DNA from: Tannerella forsythia
GTDB lineage: Bacteria; Bacteroidota; Bacteroidia; Bacteroidales; Tannerellaceae
NCBI RefSeq assembly: GCF_003860135.1
Contig: NZ_RQYN01000009.1
Coordinates: forward strand, 1-64,000
DNA: 64,000 bases
Direction of reading: 5' to 3'
A program made the position numbers and the translations under genes. The notes under the pieces are model-generated. The model was not told the DNA's origin and did no database searches. It was given only the letters and a program-made list of their open reading frames with translations. Of this stretch, positions 40,374-50,195 are shown piece after piece. Position 1 is the first letter of the stretch. The number at the start of each line of letters is the position of its first letter.

Positions 40374-41978
40374 TTATTCGGGTGCTAAATTACGAAATTT
40401 ATCGCTTCGTTTCGGTATGTCCTGCGTTTTTCTTCGTATCGGCTTGTAAATGTCGTCTTTATCGAGAGGACGCATATAGTCGTACCAATAAAAATCTTTG
40501 AGCGTTTTCTGCTCGGAGTTGAGCTGCGGGATAGGCGTCAAGCTTCCTTGTGGCGACGGCCAGATAAGGAGCTTGTCGATTTTGTTTTCTTTCAGCCAGA
40601 TGGTCATGTAACTGCTCTTCGTCTCGTTCATCCCCACCATGCTCCCGTCTTTTTCCAACGGATAGAAAATCGACTCGGCATTGCCGTCGATATGAATCTT
40701 ACGGACCGACCGGCCCTCGAAGAAGGCTTTCAGGTCACTCCCCTTCAATTGATTGTAATACGAGGAATCGAGTTGCTGAATCGAAAACGCGAAACGGATC
40801 ACATGCACATAGTCGACCGTCGTGTCTTTCATATACACGGCAATCGTATCGCCATACAACTGATACTCTCCGCTCCACAGTACGGGGTCGGTGTACATAT
40901 ATAACACCGAATCTTTCGTGCTGAACTGCATCGAGTCGCAGACTCCCTGCAAATCGACACGGAAGAAACGCACGCCGTGATACGCCTTGACGATGCGCGC
41001 CGTTGAATCGACCGTCATCATTTCGAACGTATCGGCGTGCATATACAACGTATCGCCCTGCGAATATTCGAGGCAGCGGGCGCTGTCGGTCGCGAACGCG
41101 TATTCGTTCTTCTCGTCGTAAAATCCGTACTGCCCTTCGAAAATAATTTTCTGCGCCGTGTCCTGCAGGAAGATATTGCCGAACGCCTCGCCGAAGCCGA
41201 CCTCCCGCTTATAGGAGATTGAGTCGCCCGTCAGCAGACGATTACCGGAGACGATTTGCGAACGGTCTAAAAGCAGCGCGGTATTCTCGACCGTGTTGTA
41301 CCAGCCTTTCGAAGTGTAGATATTGCCGCTGTCCGACACGATAACCGACGGCCCCAGAATCGTCGCGATCTTCGTTTCCGTGCTGTATTGCAAGGTGTCG
41401 GAATATAACGTAAACTTTTCGTTCTGAAGTCGCACGCTATCGTTAAAGACAGCGATCTTCGTGCCCGGAGAATATTGTCCGTAGAAAGAGGACAATTCGT
41501 TCTGAGCGTCTACAATCGTTCCGCCCTCGAAATAATAACCGATATTGGCGGCGCGGTCGTAGTTCAGGCTGTCGGTAAAAAGCGTTACGACCGAGCTGTC
41601 GGCCTGAACATTTTCCATGCGCACGTTTTCGCGCATCTTGGCCAATTGTATATTCCCGTCGTAAAAAAGGTAATCTCCGTACACGAACAGCGTATCGCCC
41701 TGTTCCATCCGTACCGACCCGAACGCTTCCAACGAACTGCTTTGCTCGTAGAAGTAAGCGCTGTCGCAATACATATACGAACTGTCATGACGAAAACTGA
41801 CATTACCGCTCAAGACCTGCCGGTCGGCGTTCACCTCTTTGTCGAACAACTGCACATCGGCATGTTCCAGATAAACTTTCGTTTTTTTCGGAACGGACTT
41901 CTCCGGTTGCTGCGCGGCAAGCAAAAGACAGAAAAGCAACAGAGAATTCAGCAAGAGGTATCTGCCGGCGGTCTTCAT
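40374..41978 (-). CDS. OstA-like (LptA/LptD N-domain) periplasmic protein
   Basis: The 534-residue exported protein (signal ending near LLLAAQ) consists of OstA-type beta-jellyroll repeats: VLSGNVSFRHDSSYMYCDSAYFYEQSSSLEAFGSVRMEQGDTLFVYGDYLFYDG, described here from residues about 55-108. Similar blocks occur near 150-215 and 230-330. OstA/LptA-type proteins carry lipopolysaccharide across the periplasm or shape its outer-membrane translocon. Its ATG overlaps the SurA stop. The placement among periplasmic PPIases supports a role in outer-membrane biogenesis. Confidence 0.88.
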   Translation of the reverse strand: MKTAGRYLLLNSLLLFCLLLAAQQPEKSVPKKTKVYLEHADVQLFDKEVNADRQVLSGNVSFRHDSSYMYCDSAYFYEQSSSLEAFGSVRMEQGDTLFVYGDYLFYDGNIQLAKMRENVRMENVQADSSVVTLFTDSLNYDRAANIGYYFEGGTIVDAQNELSSFYGQYSPGTKIAVFNDSVRLQNEKFTLYSDTLQYSTETKIATILGPSVIVSDSGNIYTSKGWYNTVENTALLLDRSQIVSGNRLLTGDSISYKREVGFGEAFGNIFLQDTAQKIIFEGQYGFYDEKNEYAFATDSARCLEYSQGDTLYMHADTFEMMTVDSTARIVKAYHGVRFFRVDLQGVCDSMQFSTKDSVLYMYTDPVLWSGEYQLYGDTIAVYMKDTTVDYVHVIRFAFSIQQLDSSYYNQLKGSDLKAFFEGRSVRKIHIDGNAESIFYPLEKDGSMVGMNETKSSYMTIWLKENKIDKLLIWPSPQGSLTPIPQLNSEQKTLKDFYWYDYMRPLDKDDIYKPIRRKTQDIPKRSDKFRNLAPE

Positions 41979-43333
41979 TCTTTAATCCAGCCCGGATAAC
42001 GGAAGTCGCAGTTACGCCATCCTTCGGCAATCCGCACGTATGTGGTCTTCTGTTGCTTGATGATCCAGTCTTTCAGCAAGTCTTCACGCTTACGGTTTTC
42101 GACGAGCGTTTTCAATACCTGATAATCGTCGGTGATGTTGGCGCGATGACTCTCGGTACGCGATTTGAGCTTAACGATGGCAATCACCTCTTTCTGTTTG
42201 TCCGTAAGCATCCGGAAAGGTTTGGAGATTTCTCCCACCTTCATTCCATAGACCACCTTGCTGACGTCCTGCGGCAACTCCTGCATCTCGAATTTCGGGG
42301 TTCCGGAATGACTGCTCTCATAATTCTGGTTCACCATCAAACCTTTGTTGTTACGGGTGTCCTTGTCGAACGAAAGATACGTGGCCGCCTCTTCGAACGT
42401 CAGCTTATTGCTCTGGATGTCGGTATAAAGCGAATCCATACGGGCGGTTGCTTCGTTCAACTCCTTGTCCGATACCCTCGGGCGCAGCAGAATATGCCGG
42501 CAATTGATACGGTCGCCTCGTTTCTCGATCAGCTGGATGATATGATAGCCGTATTCTGTTTCAACAATGTTCGAAACACGCTTCGGATCGGAGAGGTTAA
42601 ATGCCACGTTAGCAAATTCGGGCAGCAGGCTTGTCTTGCCCAGAAAACCCATCTCGCCCCCGCGGGAAGCCGATCCGGGGTCTTCGGAATACAGACGCGC
42701 CAACGTCGAAAATTCCATCTTTCCGTTGTTGACCTGCTCGGTGAATTCGCGCAAACGTGCCTTGATGGCATCCGTTTCTTCGAAAGGTATTTTAGGCTCC
42801 ATCGTGATAATCTGTACTTCGACGGTCGTGGGGATCATCGGCAGACTGTCTTCCGGGATATGCTGAAAATAACGGCGCACATCCGATGGAGTGAGTTTGA
42901 TTCTTCCGACCAGTTTCTTTTGCATCTCCTGCACAATCTGCTGCTCCCGTATCATCGCCTTCCGCTCTTCCTTGATTTGCGACAGCTTCTTGTTGAAGTA
43001 CTCCTCCAACTTCTCCTGCCCAATCTGATTGATGGCCATGTTGACCCACTGGTCGACGGCACGGATCACCTGACTCTCGCTCACATCCACACTGTCTATT
43101 TTGGCCTGATTCAAATAGAGCTTCTGGATCGCAATCTGTTCCGGGATAATACAGTAAGGATCGCCGTCGAAGCGTTGTCCTTCGTTCTGCATATACAGCC
43201 GCTGAGACTCTACGTCCGAAAGGAGTATGGCCTCGTCGCCCACCACCCAGACAATCTCATCTATCACGTTCTTCTGTCCGTAAGCCATGCCCAAATGACA
43301 GGCCAACAAGAAGCATATCCAACTTTTTTTCAT
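41975..43333 (-). CDS. surA: SurA-like periplasmic peptidyl-prolyl isomerase/chaperone
   Basis: The 452-residue exported protein (signal MKKSWICFLLACHLGMAYG) has a SurA N-terminal chaperone domain (NVIDEIVWVVGDEAILLSDVESQRLYMQNEGQRF). A first parvulin domain spans about 170-275 (ARLYSEDPGSASRGGEMGFLGKTSLLPEFANVAFNLSDP, then ETEYGYHIIQLIEKRGD). A second, more diverged one spans about 280-385 (INCRHILLRPRVSD). SurA escorts outer-membrane proteins through the periplasm. The ATG at 43333 opens the signal peptide and is preferred over 43396, which lies within the preceding gene. Confidence 0.93.
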   Translation of the reverse strand: MKKSWICFLLACHLGMAYGQKNVIDEIVWVVGDEAILLSDVESQRLYMQNEGQRFDGDPYCIIPEQIAIQKLYLNQAKIDSVDVSESQVIRAVDQWVNMAINQIGQEKLEEYFNKKLSQIKEERKAMIREQQIVQEMQKKLVGRIKLTPSDVRRYFQHIPEDSLPMIPTTVEVQIITMEPKIPFEETDAIKARLREFTEQVNNGKMEFSTLARLYSEDPGSASRGGEMGFLGKTSLLPEFANVAFNLSDPKRVSNIVETEYGYHIIQLIEKRGDRINCRHILLRPRVSDKELNEATARMDSLYTDIQSNKLTFEEAATYLSFDKDTRNNKGLMVNQNYESSHSGTPKFEMQELPQDVSKVVYGMKVGEISKPFRMLTDKQKEVIAIVKLKSRTESHRANITDDYQVLKTLVENRKREDLLKDWIIKQQKTTYVRIAEGWRNCDFRYPGWIKE

Positions 43334-43346
43334 CTTACTCTGTATT

Positions 43347-44216
43347 TTATGGTTTTGCGTTATAAAAGATGACGTCTCCTTTTCGTACGGCATCACGGTA
43401 AAGCTCTTCTTCGAAATTCCGTAGAAATTCGACTTTGCGTTTGTTGATCATCACCTCTTCGATCTGAGGTTGCGCATATTCATACGGTGCCACATGACCC
43501 GCCAGCAGATATTCGGATATATTGAGGAAATAACAATATGTGCTGTCGGTAAATTCAAAGGATCGGTTTGTTTTTAGGAACTGTGTCTTATCCGATATGC
43601 GAGCCGGTATTTTAGCCAGCGCTTCATCCAAGTCGACCCAATGGTCGTAAAAATAGTCATAAATAGAAGCATTTTGGATGCTGTATTTCTCGATATTCTC
43701 AACGGCGTCCAATTTCTCCGACTTATACCATTTTCGTACGTTTTCCAAGCCGGGCGCATCGACCGGTACCTTGATAAAAAGTCCTTTGATCAAATGTTTA
43801 TCCAAGGTGAATTTCCGGGCGTTCTCGTCGTAATACATTCGTTTGTCGCTCTCTTGAATTTCGGCAGAGAGTTTCGTATGTATCATCCCTTCGAGATAAC
43901 GATGCCGAAGTAATGCCCGACGATATTCTTCGACGAGGCGATTCACTTCCGCCTCGTCTCTGCCCAAATTGTCTTCGGCGACTTCGTAAATCAATATGTC
44001 CGTGATCCACTTCTTGATGTAGTTTTCGGCCATCAGTAAACTGTCGGCCGGCGTGCTCCCCAGCGGGATGATCTTCTCTACTTCACTGCGGGTCAACGAA
44101 AGTCCATCTACTTGTACGAGGATGTCTGCATCTTCCCTCATGCCCGAAGGACGACAGGCCCCGAGGATATAAACTCCGGCCCACAGACACCACAGGTACA
44201 ACATCTTTCGTTTCAT
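43347..44216 (-). CDS. SurA-type lipoprotein, probable folding factor
   Basis: The 289-residue predicted lipoprotein (signal MLYLWCLWAGVYILGAC) has a SurA N-domain-like start: ADILVQVDGLSLTRSEVEKIIPLG and IKKWITDILIYEVAEDNLG. The C-terminal half resembles a degenerate PPIase region, but I see no clear parvulin signature such as GYHII. The start at 44216 is used because it opens the signal and sits 23 nt after the upstream stop. It lies between two genes with full parvulin domains, so a chaperone role is likely but not proved. Confidence 0.82.
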   Translation of the reverse strand: MKRKMLYLWCLWAGVYILGACRPSGMREDADILVQVDGLSLTRSEVEKIIPLGSTPADSLLMAENYIKKWITDILIYEVAEDNLGRDEAEVNRLVEEYRRALLRHRYLEGMIHTKLSAEIQESDKRMYYDENARKFTLDKHLIKGLFIKVPVDAPGLENVRKWYKSEKLDAVENIEKYSIQNASIYDYFYDHWVDLDEALAKIPARISDKTQFLKTNRSFEFTDSTYCYFLNISEYLLAGHVAPYEYAQPQIEEVMINKRKVEFLRNFEEELYRDAVRKGDVIFYNAKP

Positions 44217-44239
44217 CGCACAGCCTCCTTCCCCAAAGA

Positions 44240-45835
44240 TTACGGAATATACTTTTTCAGGTTTTTCAACACCTTCCAATTGATTTTCACGTCATATTTA
44301 CCGTTCAGCTCTTTGATCCATTCTTCTTCGAGGCGAGCCTGCTCTTCAATCGGTTTGCTCCAAACCCGCTCGTTACTGATTTCAAACAGCAGAATGCCGT
44401 CACGATACTCTTTCAACAGCTGTTGAAATTCCGGATGATCTCCGTTCAGGCTTCTCCGTCCCAACTCGTTGATGATATCACGAACAAAAAGACGGTATAC
44501 CTCGTTCATAAAATCGCCCGAATACGTTTTCGTAGAGAACGGGTAACGACGAAGATATTCGGCGAACTCCTTTTGCGGGAAATCCATATTATTCATGTGC
44601 ATCAGCACTTTGTCCATTTTGCTGGCACGGTTATAAAACGCTGTATCGGTAGGGAAATAGTCATCGCACAAACGTTGCAGTTCGTCGTATGCTTCCTGAT
44701 TCAGTTTATAACCCAACTTCTTCTTTTCGCGCTCGTCATAGCTGTAAAAGAGTTCAAAGTTGTAATCGCCCCGTCTCATCGTCGTATAATATGCCTCTTG
44801 CACTTCTTCATAAGGCGCTTGAGGTTTCTTGCCCAGCAACTTAATGATATGATAACCGTAACGCGTTTTAACCGGCTCGGAGATATCGTTGACTTCCTTC
44901 AACGCAAACGCGGCTTGCTCAAAAGGTTTAACCATTTCACCCAATCCGAAGTAAGGTATGGCCCCTCCCGTAGCATGCGTTCTTCCGTCAATGGAATAAG
45001 TAAAAACCAAATCCTCAAACTTCTCTCCGCTCTTCGCTTTCTCGTAAACCTCTTTGGCCTTTTGAGCGTAAACGAGAGTGTCGAATGCTTCGCCTGTTAG
45101 TTGATCGGGACCGACTAAGATATGTGCCACACGGACTTTACCCGGATTCGGAATCTTCCGGTCGATACGGATAATATGGAAGCCTAACGGCGTACGCACG
45201 GGTTCAGAGATATCTCCTACATTCATACGGAATACAGCGTTTTCGAATGCTTTCATCGTTTGCAGCGGAAAGAGATATTCGATTTGTTCGTAAACAACCG
45301 AATCCTTGTTGGGGGCTTCAATTAATTCTTTTCCTACTTTATCGAAATCTTCTCCGTTACGAATACGGTCATACGCTGCTTTTGCTCGTTGATAAACCGG
45401 CACCGTATCTTTGGATACCGTCTGTCCTGGCAACGGAAAGAAAATATGTGTAAGGGTCGGAATCTCTTTACTCCTGTTATATATCTGGCGAATCGCTAAA
45501 GCCTCACCGGGTTTATCCGAGAGGAAACTGGCCCGTAACTGTGATTCATAATTTGTCAACTCTTCCTGAAAGGCTCTCGTTTGGTCTATGCCCGCTGCCT
45601 CAGCATCCGCCACTTTCAGCTTGAAGTTCTTAAATAACGTCACATAGTTTTCCAGAGATTTTTTATTCGTCAAATCTACCCCACTGTCTTTCTGTGCGAT
45701 AAAAAGGAATTCCGATAATGGAATGTCTTTTCCTGCGATCGTCATCACGGTAGGATCTTCAGCCGCTTTTTTCTGCGCAAATGTCGGCATACATATCGCC
45801 GCGGCTAACGCGGTACATAAAATAATCTTCTTCAT
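44240..45835 (-). CDS. Periplasmic parvulin-type peptidyl-prolyl isomerase (two PPIase domains)
   Basis: The 531-residue exported protein (signal MKKIILCTALAAAICMPTFAQ) has an N-terminal helical chaperone region. Two parvulin domains are marked by EIPTLTHIFFPLPGQ ... SEPVRTPLGFHIIRIDRK (about 115-225) and VRVAHILVGPDQ ... SEPVKTRYGYHIIKLLGKK (about 235-345). The C-terminal 180 residues are helical. It probably assists folding of exported and outer-membrane proteins. It is the first of three consecutive folding-factor genes. Confidence 0.93.
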   Translation of the reverse strand: MKKIILCTALAAAICMPTFAQKKAAEDPTVMTIAGKDIPLSEFLFIAQKDSGVDLTNKKSLENYVTLFKNFKLKVADAEAAGIDQTRAFQEELTNYESQLRASFLSDKPGEALAIRQIYNRSKEIPTLTHIFFPLPGQTVSKDTVPVYQRAKAAYDRIRNGEDFDKVGKELIEAPNKDSVVYEQIEYLFPLQTMKAFENAVFRMNVGDISEPVRTPLGFHIIRIDRKIPNPGKVRVAHILVGPDQLTGEAFDTLVYAQKAKEVYEKAKSGEKFEDLVFTYSIDGRTHATGGAIPYFGLGEMVKPFEQAAFALKEVNDISEPVKTRYGYHIIKLLGKKPQAPYEEVQEAYYTTMRRGDYNFELFYSYDEREKKKLGYKLNQEAYDELQRLCDDYFPTDTAFYNRASKMDKVLMHMNNMDFPQKEFAEYLRRYPFSTKTYSGDFMNEVYRLFVRDIINELGRRSLNGDHPEFQQLLKEYRDGILLFEISNERVWSKPIEEQARLEEEWIKELNGKYDVKINWKVLKNLKKYIP

Positions 45836-45872
45836 TACCTTTTCTTTATTTTATGATGTTTGTTGTCATGTT

Positions 45873-48233
45873 TTAATTGGCCATTTCGGAAAGGAATTTA
45901 ATACGGATCAGGCGAATCTCCTCTTCCGTATAATCGCTTCCCAACTCTTCGATCGCTTCTTCCAGATCATCGGTATTCGCCTCTTTGAAATACTCGTAGA
46001 TTTCATCAATATGATCCTCGTCCATCGCTTCATCGATAAAATAGTCGATATTGATCCGTGTACCCGAATATACAATCGATTCGATTTCATCCAACAGTTC
46101 ATTGAATTCCAATCCTTTCGAGACGGCAATATCATCAAGAGCGACCTTCCGGTCGATACTCTGAACAATCCAGACTTTTAGCTTCGACTTATTCGCAACC
46201 GTGCGCACGCGCATGTCTTCGGGACGTTCAATCTCATTCTCGTCGACGTACTTTTTGATGAGTGCTACAAATTCCGTCCCGTACCGTTTCGCTTTTCCGG
46301 CACCTACACCCGGAATATTCTGCAATTCATCTAACGTAACGGGATAAGTCGTCGCCATCGCTTCCAATGACGGATCCTGAAAGATGACGAACGGAGGCAC
46401 ATCCAACTGCTTCGATAATTTTTTTCGCAAATCTTTCATGATCGAGAACAAGGCCGGGTCTACGGCACTCGACCCTCCCCCGCGCAGAGCGGTTTCCGGA
46501 GTATCGTCTTCTTCAAATTCATTGTCTTTAACGATCTTAAACGAAACAGGATGTTTCATATAGCCTCTTCCTTGTGGTGTAATCTTCAGCAGTCCGTAAT
46601 TCTCGATATCTTTGGCAAGATAACCGGCAATCTGAGCTTGACGGATTACGGCATTCCATGTCTTTTCGTCTTCATCCTGACCGGCACCGAACAACTCCAG
46701 CTCGTTTTGTTTATACGACAAAATATCCGCCGTCTCATTCCCCAACAAGAAGCTGATCACATAATCCGTCTTATATTTTTCTTTTAACGAATCGACAGCT
46801 TCCAGAACGGTGAGCAATAATTCTTTGGCCTCCATCAGTGTTTTCGGATCGAGACAATTATCGCAGCAACCGCAATTTTCTTCCATATATTCTTCTCCAA
46901 AATAATGTAACAATACTTTACGACGGCATACAGCCGTTTCGGCATAAGCTGCCGTTTCGAGCAATAACTGCTTGCCGATCTCCTGTTCTACGATCGGCTT
47001 GCCTTGCAAGAATTTTTCTAACTTCTGCAAGTCTTTGTTCGCATAAAAAGCGACACATTGTCCCTCACCTCCGTCACGACCGGCACGTCCCGTTTCCTGA
47101 TAATACCCTTCGAGGCTCTTCGGGATATCGTAGTGTATCACATAGCGCACATCGGGCTTATCGATTCCCATACCGAAAGCGATCGTAGCCACAATCACGT
47201 CCGTTTCTTCCATCAGAAAAGCATCCTGATTGGCCGAGCGTTGCTGCGAATCCATACCGGCATGATAAGGAAGGGCTTTGATGCCGTTTGCACACAGGAT
47301 ATCGGCAAACTCTTCGACTTTTTTACGACTCAGGCAGTAGATAATACCGGATTTGCCTTCGTTCGCCTTGATGTATTTGATGATTTCGCGATCGATATCC
47401 TTCCCTTTCGGACGTACTTCGTAGTACAGATTAGCCCGGTTAAATGAGGATTTGAACACCTTCGCCTCCGTCATCCCGAGGTTCTTCTGGATATCGTGTT
47501 GCACTTTCGGAGTAGCCGTAGCTGTCAGTGCAATCAAAGGACGCTTCCCGATCTCATTGATAATGGGACGAATCCGACGGTATTCCGGACGAAAATCATG
47601 TCCCCACTCCGAAATACAATGCGCTTCGTCTACCGCATAAAATGATATTTTAACTTGACGCAAAAATCCGATATTTTCTTCTTTGGTCAGCGATTCGGGG
47701 GCTACATAGAGCAACTTCGTCTTACCGGACAAAATATCCTGCTTGACCTGTTCGATGGCTGCGCGATTCAAGGAAGAATTGATAAAATGAGCTACTCCGT
47801 CTTCCTCGCTGAAGTTGCGCATGGCATCCACCTGATTCTTCATCAAAGCGATCAGAGGCGAGATCACTAAGGCCGTCCCTTCCATAATCAGCGACGGCAA
47901 CTGATAGCAAAGCGACTTTCCACCACCGGTCGGCATCAGCACAAATGTATCTTTTCCGGCTAATACATTTTCGATAATTTCTTTCTGGTTGCCTTTAAAC
48001 GAAGAGAATCCGAAATGAAATTGCAGCGCCTCCGCTAAATCAACACCAGCAAGATTTTTCTTCGTCCGAGCCGTAGAGACTTTTTTAGTAGTTCGCACAG
48101 CCGCTTCGCCCGACTTTTTTTTGTCCGACTTGGCCGCCGATGTCTTCTTCTCTACAGATTTACTTTTCTCTGCCGACGTTTTTTTCTTTTTTACTTTCGA
48201 TTCGTCCTCCGTGATGTCTTTTTTCTTTGCCAT
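45873..48233 (-). CDS. recQ: ATP-dependent DNA helicase RecQ with lysine-rich N-terminal extension
   Basis: RecQ is a 3'-5' DNA helicase acting in recombination and fork repair. The 786-residue protein has helicase motifs MPTGGGKSLCY (about 100-110), YAVDEAHCISEWGHDFRPEY and the C-terminal helicase lobe (VIVATIAFGMGIDKPDVR, GRAGRDG). The RQC zinc site is CRRKVLLHYFGEEYMEENCGCCDNC. An HRDC domain lies near 590-680 (PPFVIFQDPSLEAMA, NIPGVGAGKAKRYG). The first 60 residues are extremely rich in Lys/Ser/Ala and are absent from typical RecQ. The acidic C-terminal extension is also longer than in the E. coli protein. Confidence 0.96.
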   Translation of the reverse strand: MAKKKDITEDESKVKKKKTSAEKSKSVEKKTSAAKSDKKKSGEAAVRTTKKVSTARTKKNLAGVDLAEALQFHFGFSSFKGNQKEIIENVLAGKDTFVLMPTGGGKSLCYQLPSLIMEGTALVISPLIALMKNQVDAMRNFSEEDGVAHFINSSLNRAAIEQVKQDILSGKTKLLYVAPESLTKEENIGFLRQVKISFYAVDEAHCISEWGHDFRPEYRRIRPIINEIGKRPLIALTATATPKVQHDIQKNLGMTEAKVFKSSFNRANLYYEVRPKGKDIDREIIKYIKANEGKSGIIYCLSRKKVEEFADILCANGIKALPYHAGMDSQQRSANQDAFLMEETDVIVATIAFGMGIDKPDVRYVIHYDIPKSLEGYYQETGRAGRDGGEGQCVAFYANKDLQKLEKFLQGKPIVEQEIGKQLLLETAAYAETAVCRRKVLLHYFGEEYMEENCGCCDNCLDPKTLMEAKELLLTVLEAVDSLKEKYKTDYVISFLLGNETADILSYKQNELELFGAGQDEDEKTWNAVIRQAQIAGYLAKDIENYGLLKITPQGRGYMKHPVSFKIVKDNEFEEDDTPETALRGGGSSAVDPALFSIMKDLRKKLSKQLDVPPFVIFQDPSLEAMATTYPVTLDELQNIPGVGAGKAKRYGTEFVALIKKYVDENEIERPEDMRVRTVANKSKLKVWIVQSIDRKVALDDIAVSKGLEFNELLDEIESIVYSGTRINIDYFIDEAMDEDHIDEIYEYFKEANTDDLEEAIEELGSDYTEEEIRLIRIKFLSEMAN

Positions 48234-48262
48234 ATTTACTTTTGTACGATATTCCGATAGCT

Positions 48263-49492
48263 TTATGCCCTTTGCAAACGGCTGACATCTGTCTTTTCGA
48301 ACTGCTCTTTCGCATAATTCAAAGAGACAGCCAGTTTCTTCCTGTTCTGGGAAGGCATTTGATACATGGCATCCATCATGATAGCTTCCACGATGGAACG
48401 CAGACCACGTGCCCCCAGTTTAAATTCAATGGCTTTATCGACCACATATTCATAGACTGCCTCATCAAAGGAGAGTTTGATACCGTCCATTTCGAACAGT
48501 TTAACATACTGCTTGATGATAGAGTTCTTCGGTTCGGTTAAAATCTGTCGCAGAGCCGACCGGTCTAATGGCTCCAAATACGTCAGGATCGGCAGACGAC
48601 CGATAATTTCCGGAATCATGCCGAACGATTTCAAGTCGGTTGGGGTGATATATTGCATCAAATTGTTCCGGTCAACGACTGCCGTTTCTCTGCTGGCTGC
48701 GTAGCCAACCACACGTGTATTAAGCCGCTGTGCGATCTTTTTTTCGATACCGTCGAAAGCTCCTCCGCAAATAAACAGGATATTGCGGGTATCTACGGCA
48801 ATCATGCGCTGTTCGGGATGCTTGCGTCCTCCCTGCGGCGGGACATTCACAATCGATCCTTCCAGCAGTTTCAGCAAGCCTTGCTGTACCCCTTCGCCGC
48901 TGACATCGCGTGTAATCGACGGGTTGTCGCTCTTGCGGGCAATCTTGTCAATCTCGTCGATAAAGACAATTCCACGTTGAGCCGCCTCTACATTATAGTC
49001 GGCCGCCTGCAACAGACGCGTCAGGATACTTTCGATATCCTCTCCGACATAGCCGGCTTCGGTGAGGACAGTGGCATCGACAATACAAAACGGCACATGC
49101 AGTTTGCGAGCGACCGTACGTGCCAGCAATGTTTTTCCCGTTCCTGTCGCACCCACCATGATGATATTCGATTTTTCAATCTCCACATCGTCCGGAGTCA
49201 CTTTCTGCATCAGTCGCTTATAATGGTTATAGACAGCCACCGAAAGGTAACGTTTGGCCGGATCCTGACCGATTACATATTGATCGAGGAACGCTTTTAG
49301 TTCCTGAGGTTTAGGCACCTCCTCTCCTTTAGGCATAAACCCTTGACTTTTCGGTTTTGCTTCGCGTACAATGTCGTATGCCTGCATAACGCAGTCGTCG
49401 CAGATTGCGCCGGTCAGACCGGTAATCAACAACGTAGCGTCTCTGCGGCTTTTCCCGCAGAAAGAACAAGAGCCGTCTATTGTCTTTGCCAT
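48263..49492 (-). CDS. clpX: ATP-dependent protease ATP-binding subunit ClpX
   Basis: ClpX unfolds substrates and feeds them to ClpP in the cytoplasm. The 409-residue protein has the N-terminal zinc site (Cys9, Cys12, Cys31, Cys34), Walker A GATGTGKT (114-121), Walker [12 protein letters not shown] and the sensor region [14 protein letters not shown]. The C-terminal small domain includes [14 protein letters not shown]. It begins 16 nt after the clpP stop, in the usual tig-clpP-clpX order. Confidence 0.98.
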   Translation of the reverse strand: MAKTIDGSCSFCGKSRRDATLLITGLTGAICDDCVMQAYDIVREAKPKSQGFMPKGEEVPKPQELKAFLDQYVIGQDPAKRYLSVAVYNHYKRLMQKVTPDDVEIEKSNIIMVGATGTGKTLLARTVARKLHVPFCIVDATVLTEAGYVGEDIESILTRLLQAADYNVEAAQRGIVFIDEIDKIARKSDNPSITRDVSGEGVQQGLLKLLEGSIVNVPPQGGRKHPEQRMIAVDTRNILFICGGAFDGIEKKIAQRLNTRVVGYAASRETAVVDRNNLMQYITPTDLKSFGMIPEIIGRLPILTYLEPLDRSALRQILTEPKNSIIKQYVKLFEMDGIKLSFDEAVYEYVVDKAIEFKLGARGLRSIVEAIMMDAMYQMPSQNRKKLAVSLNYAKEQFEKTDVSRLQRA

Positions 49493-49508
49493 ATTGCTTT
49501 TCCGTTGT

Positions 49509-50174
49509 TTATTTACGCGTCATAATTTCGTCAACCATGCCGTACTCCTGCGCTTCCTGCGCGTTCATCCAGTAATCACGATCACTATCGCGGGAAATCA
49601 CGTCGTATGGTTTACCCGAATGTTCGGAGATGATGCGATAGAGCTCATCTTTTACCCTCAAGACTTCACGAACGGCGATCTCCATGTCCGAAGCTTGTCC
49701 CTGGACTCCACTGAGCGGTTGATGAATCAGCACGCGCGAGTGTGGCAGACAATAACGTTTCCCTTTCGCACCGGCTACGAGCAACACCGATGCCATCGAT
49801 GCGGCAATCCCCGTGCAGATCGTTGTCACCTGACTGCCGATAAACTGCATCGTATCATAAATCCCTAATCCGGCATACACCGAGCCACCAGGTGAATTGA
49901 TATAAATCGAAATATCTTTGCCCGGATCGCTCGAGTCCAAATAAAGCAACTGGGCTTGTATCACGTTAGCCGTATAATCGTCGATCTGTGTACCCAGAAA
50001 AATGATACGATCCATCATCAGACGTGAGAAAACATCCATCTGAGCAACGTTCAACTGTCGCTCTTCGATGATAGTAGGCGAGATATAGCTGCTCGAGATA
50101 TTCATATAGCTCTCAAGCGCAGTAGTACTCATCCCCAGATGCTTGGTTGCATATTTCTTAAATTCGTTTCCCAT
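49509..50174 (-). CDS. clpP: ATP-dependent Clp protease proteolytic subunit
   Basis: ClpP is the serine peptidase barrel of ClpXP. The 221-residue protein has the nucleophile Ser126 in [12 protein letters not shown], the catalytic His151 in SRVLIHQPL, and an Asp in the [19 protein letters not shown] segment. The [22 protein letters not shown] oxyanion region is also clear. It is encoded between tig and clpX with short gaps. Confidence 0.98.
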   Translation of the reverse strand: MGNEFKKYATKHLGMSTTALESYMNISSSYISPTIIEERQLNVAQMDVFSRLMMDRIIFLGTQIDDYTANVIQAQLLYLDSSDPGKDISIYINSPGGSVYAGLGIYDTMQFIGSQVTTICTGIAASMASVLLVAGAKGKRYCLPHSRVLIHQPLSGVQGQASDMEIAVREVLRVKDELYRIISEHSGKPYDVISRDSDRDYWMNAQEAQEYGMVDEIMTRK

Positions 50175-50195
50175 TCGTGTCTTTTTCTATTTTAT

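Noticed and set aside
42053-43372. Plus-strand open frame of 439 codons opposite surA
   Set aside because: It is antisense to the SurA-like gene, and its translation has no family-like features.
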